Assembly (NCBI GenBank): GCA_965204165.1
Contig: OZ241969.1
Coordinates: forward strand, 3,782,001-3,846,000
DNA: 64,000 nt
Direction of reading: 5' to 3'
Origin: VYFG01 sp965204165
GTDB lineage: Bacteria; Pseudomonadota; Gammaproteobacteria; Arenicellales; Poriferihabitantaceae
The notes under the pieces were generated by a model that was not told the origin of the DNA, did not search any database, and worked only from the letters and a program-made list of their open reading frames with translations. Every line of letters starts with the position of its first letter. Positions within the stretch are counted from its first letter, which is position 1. Positions 63,773-64,000 of the stretch are shown piece after piece. The translations under genes were made by a program, and so were the position numbers.

Positions 63773-64000
63773 TCACCAGCGCAGCCCAGCCCGCAGCACG
63801 ACGGCGTGGGCCGGCGCCGTTCCGGAGCCGGAATCGTTGTTGTTCGCCGGCTCGCTGCGGGTGGCGTCGAGGCTCAGGGCGAACGAACCGAACGAACCGG
63901 ATGAACTTCCGCCCGCCCGGGCCAGCCGCCAGCCGAGCCGGTACTCCCGGCTACCCCCGCCCGCGAGGCCGAAGCCTATATTCGGCGTACCGGTGAACCG
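63773..64000 (-). CDS. C-terminal end of an autotransporter-type outer-membrane barrel (runs off the right edge)
   Basis: 75 residues to the stop at 63773. GTPNIGFGLAGGGSREYRLGWRLA and FALSLDATRSEPANNN, followed by HAVVLRAGLRW, are the last strands of a beta-barrel, ending in an aromatic Trp as outer-membrane proteins do. A barrel of an autotransporter is the best guess. The N-terminal passenger lies beyond the window. Confidence 0.75.
   Translation of the reverse strand, partial: RFTGTPNIGFGLAGGGSREYRLGWRLARAGGSSSGSFGSFALSLDATRSEPANNNDSGSGTAPAHAVVLRAGLRW

Noticed and set aside
62215..63996. 593-codon plus-strand frame over the LysR gene
   Set aside because: Antisense shadow in GC-rich DNA; the minus strand holds a textbook LysR regulator and a RiPP precursor.

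Overview
The window looks like a chromosome segment of a GC-rich, chemolithoautotrophic, sulfur-oxidising gammaproteobacterium. Pointers are the oxidative-type dissimilatory sulfite reductase genes (dsrA and the start of dsrB) at the left edge, a phosphoribulokinase of the Calvin cycle, and typical gammaproteobacterial housekeeping genes (ettA, an etfBA pair, a HisN-type phosphatase). Genus and species cannot be fixed from the sequence alone.

1-23.6 kb is core-like, with high GC and tight operons. dsrAB runs leftward. Divergently, at 2.1-5.1 kb, lies a compact cluster: a TauD-like Fe(II)/2-oxoglutarate dioxygenase, an unknown protein, an orphan Cas6/Cmx6-like RAMP protein, and a DsrC/TusE homologue lacking both catalytic cysteines (RspA-like). 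Then follow a YdjM-type membrane hydrolase, a DDAH/amidinotransferase-like enzyme, a PKHD hydroxylase, a Sfum_1244-family protein, phosphoribulokinase, small proteins including a cupin, a prolyl-4-hydroxylase-like enzyme, a DUF3530 hydrolase, etfBA, the phosphatase, ettA, an operon of amidohydrolase, small exported protein and di-heme peroxidase, and an operon of class III aminotransferase and beta-keto acid cleavage enzyme.

23.7-61.9 kb is an accessory, defence-rich island with lower and uneven GC. It opens with two tandem tyrosine integrases that end against the 3' half of a CAU-anticodon tRNA gene. Next comes an ISAs1-type transposase fused to DUF4338, whose two halves are joined in phase by a canonical -1 slippery heptamer. 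Several probable defence modules follow: a divergent P-loop/unknown pair, a HEPN-motif protein, a BrnT toxin overlapping a 1510-residue protein (antitoxin-like start, sacsin-type ATPase, SF2 helicase), a convergent RecD-like helicase-nuclease, a second HEPN-motif protein, and a repeat protein with a nuclease-like partner interrupted by an in-frame amber codon. A MobF relaxase is broken near its C-terminus by an intact 1620-bp IS with a 9-bp target duplication. After it come an ImmA/IrrE peptidase, a fragment related to the second integrase, and a restriction-modification cluster. Remnants of IS21 and IS66 transposases mark older insertions.

61.9-64 kb returns to high GC. It carries C-terminal fragments of two outer-membrane barrels, a LysR regulator, and an NHLP-type RiPP precursor whose whole predicted core is Leu-Cys-Cys-Cys-Trp.

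The strongest candidates for something undescribed are the BrnT/antitoxin-sacsin-helicase locus with its helicase-nuclease partner, the Cas6-like/Cys-less DsrC cluster beside dsrAB, and the minimal CCCW RiPP precursor. All family calls are from memory of family signatures; no database search was run.
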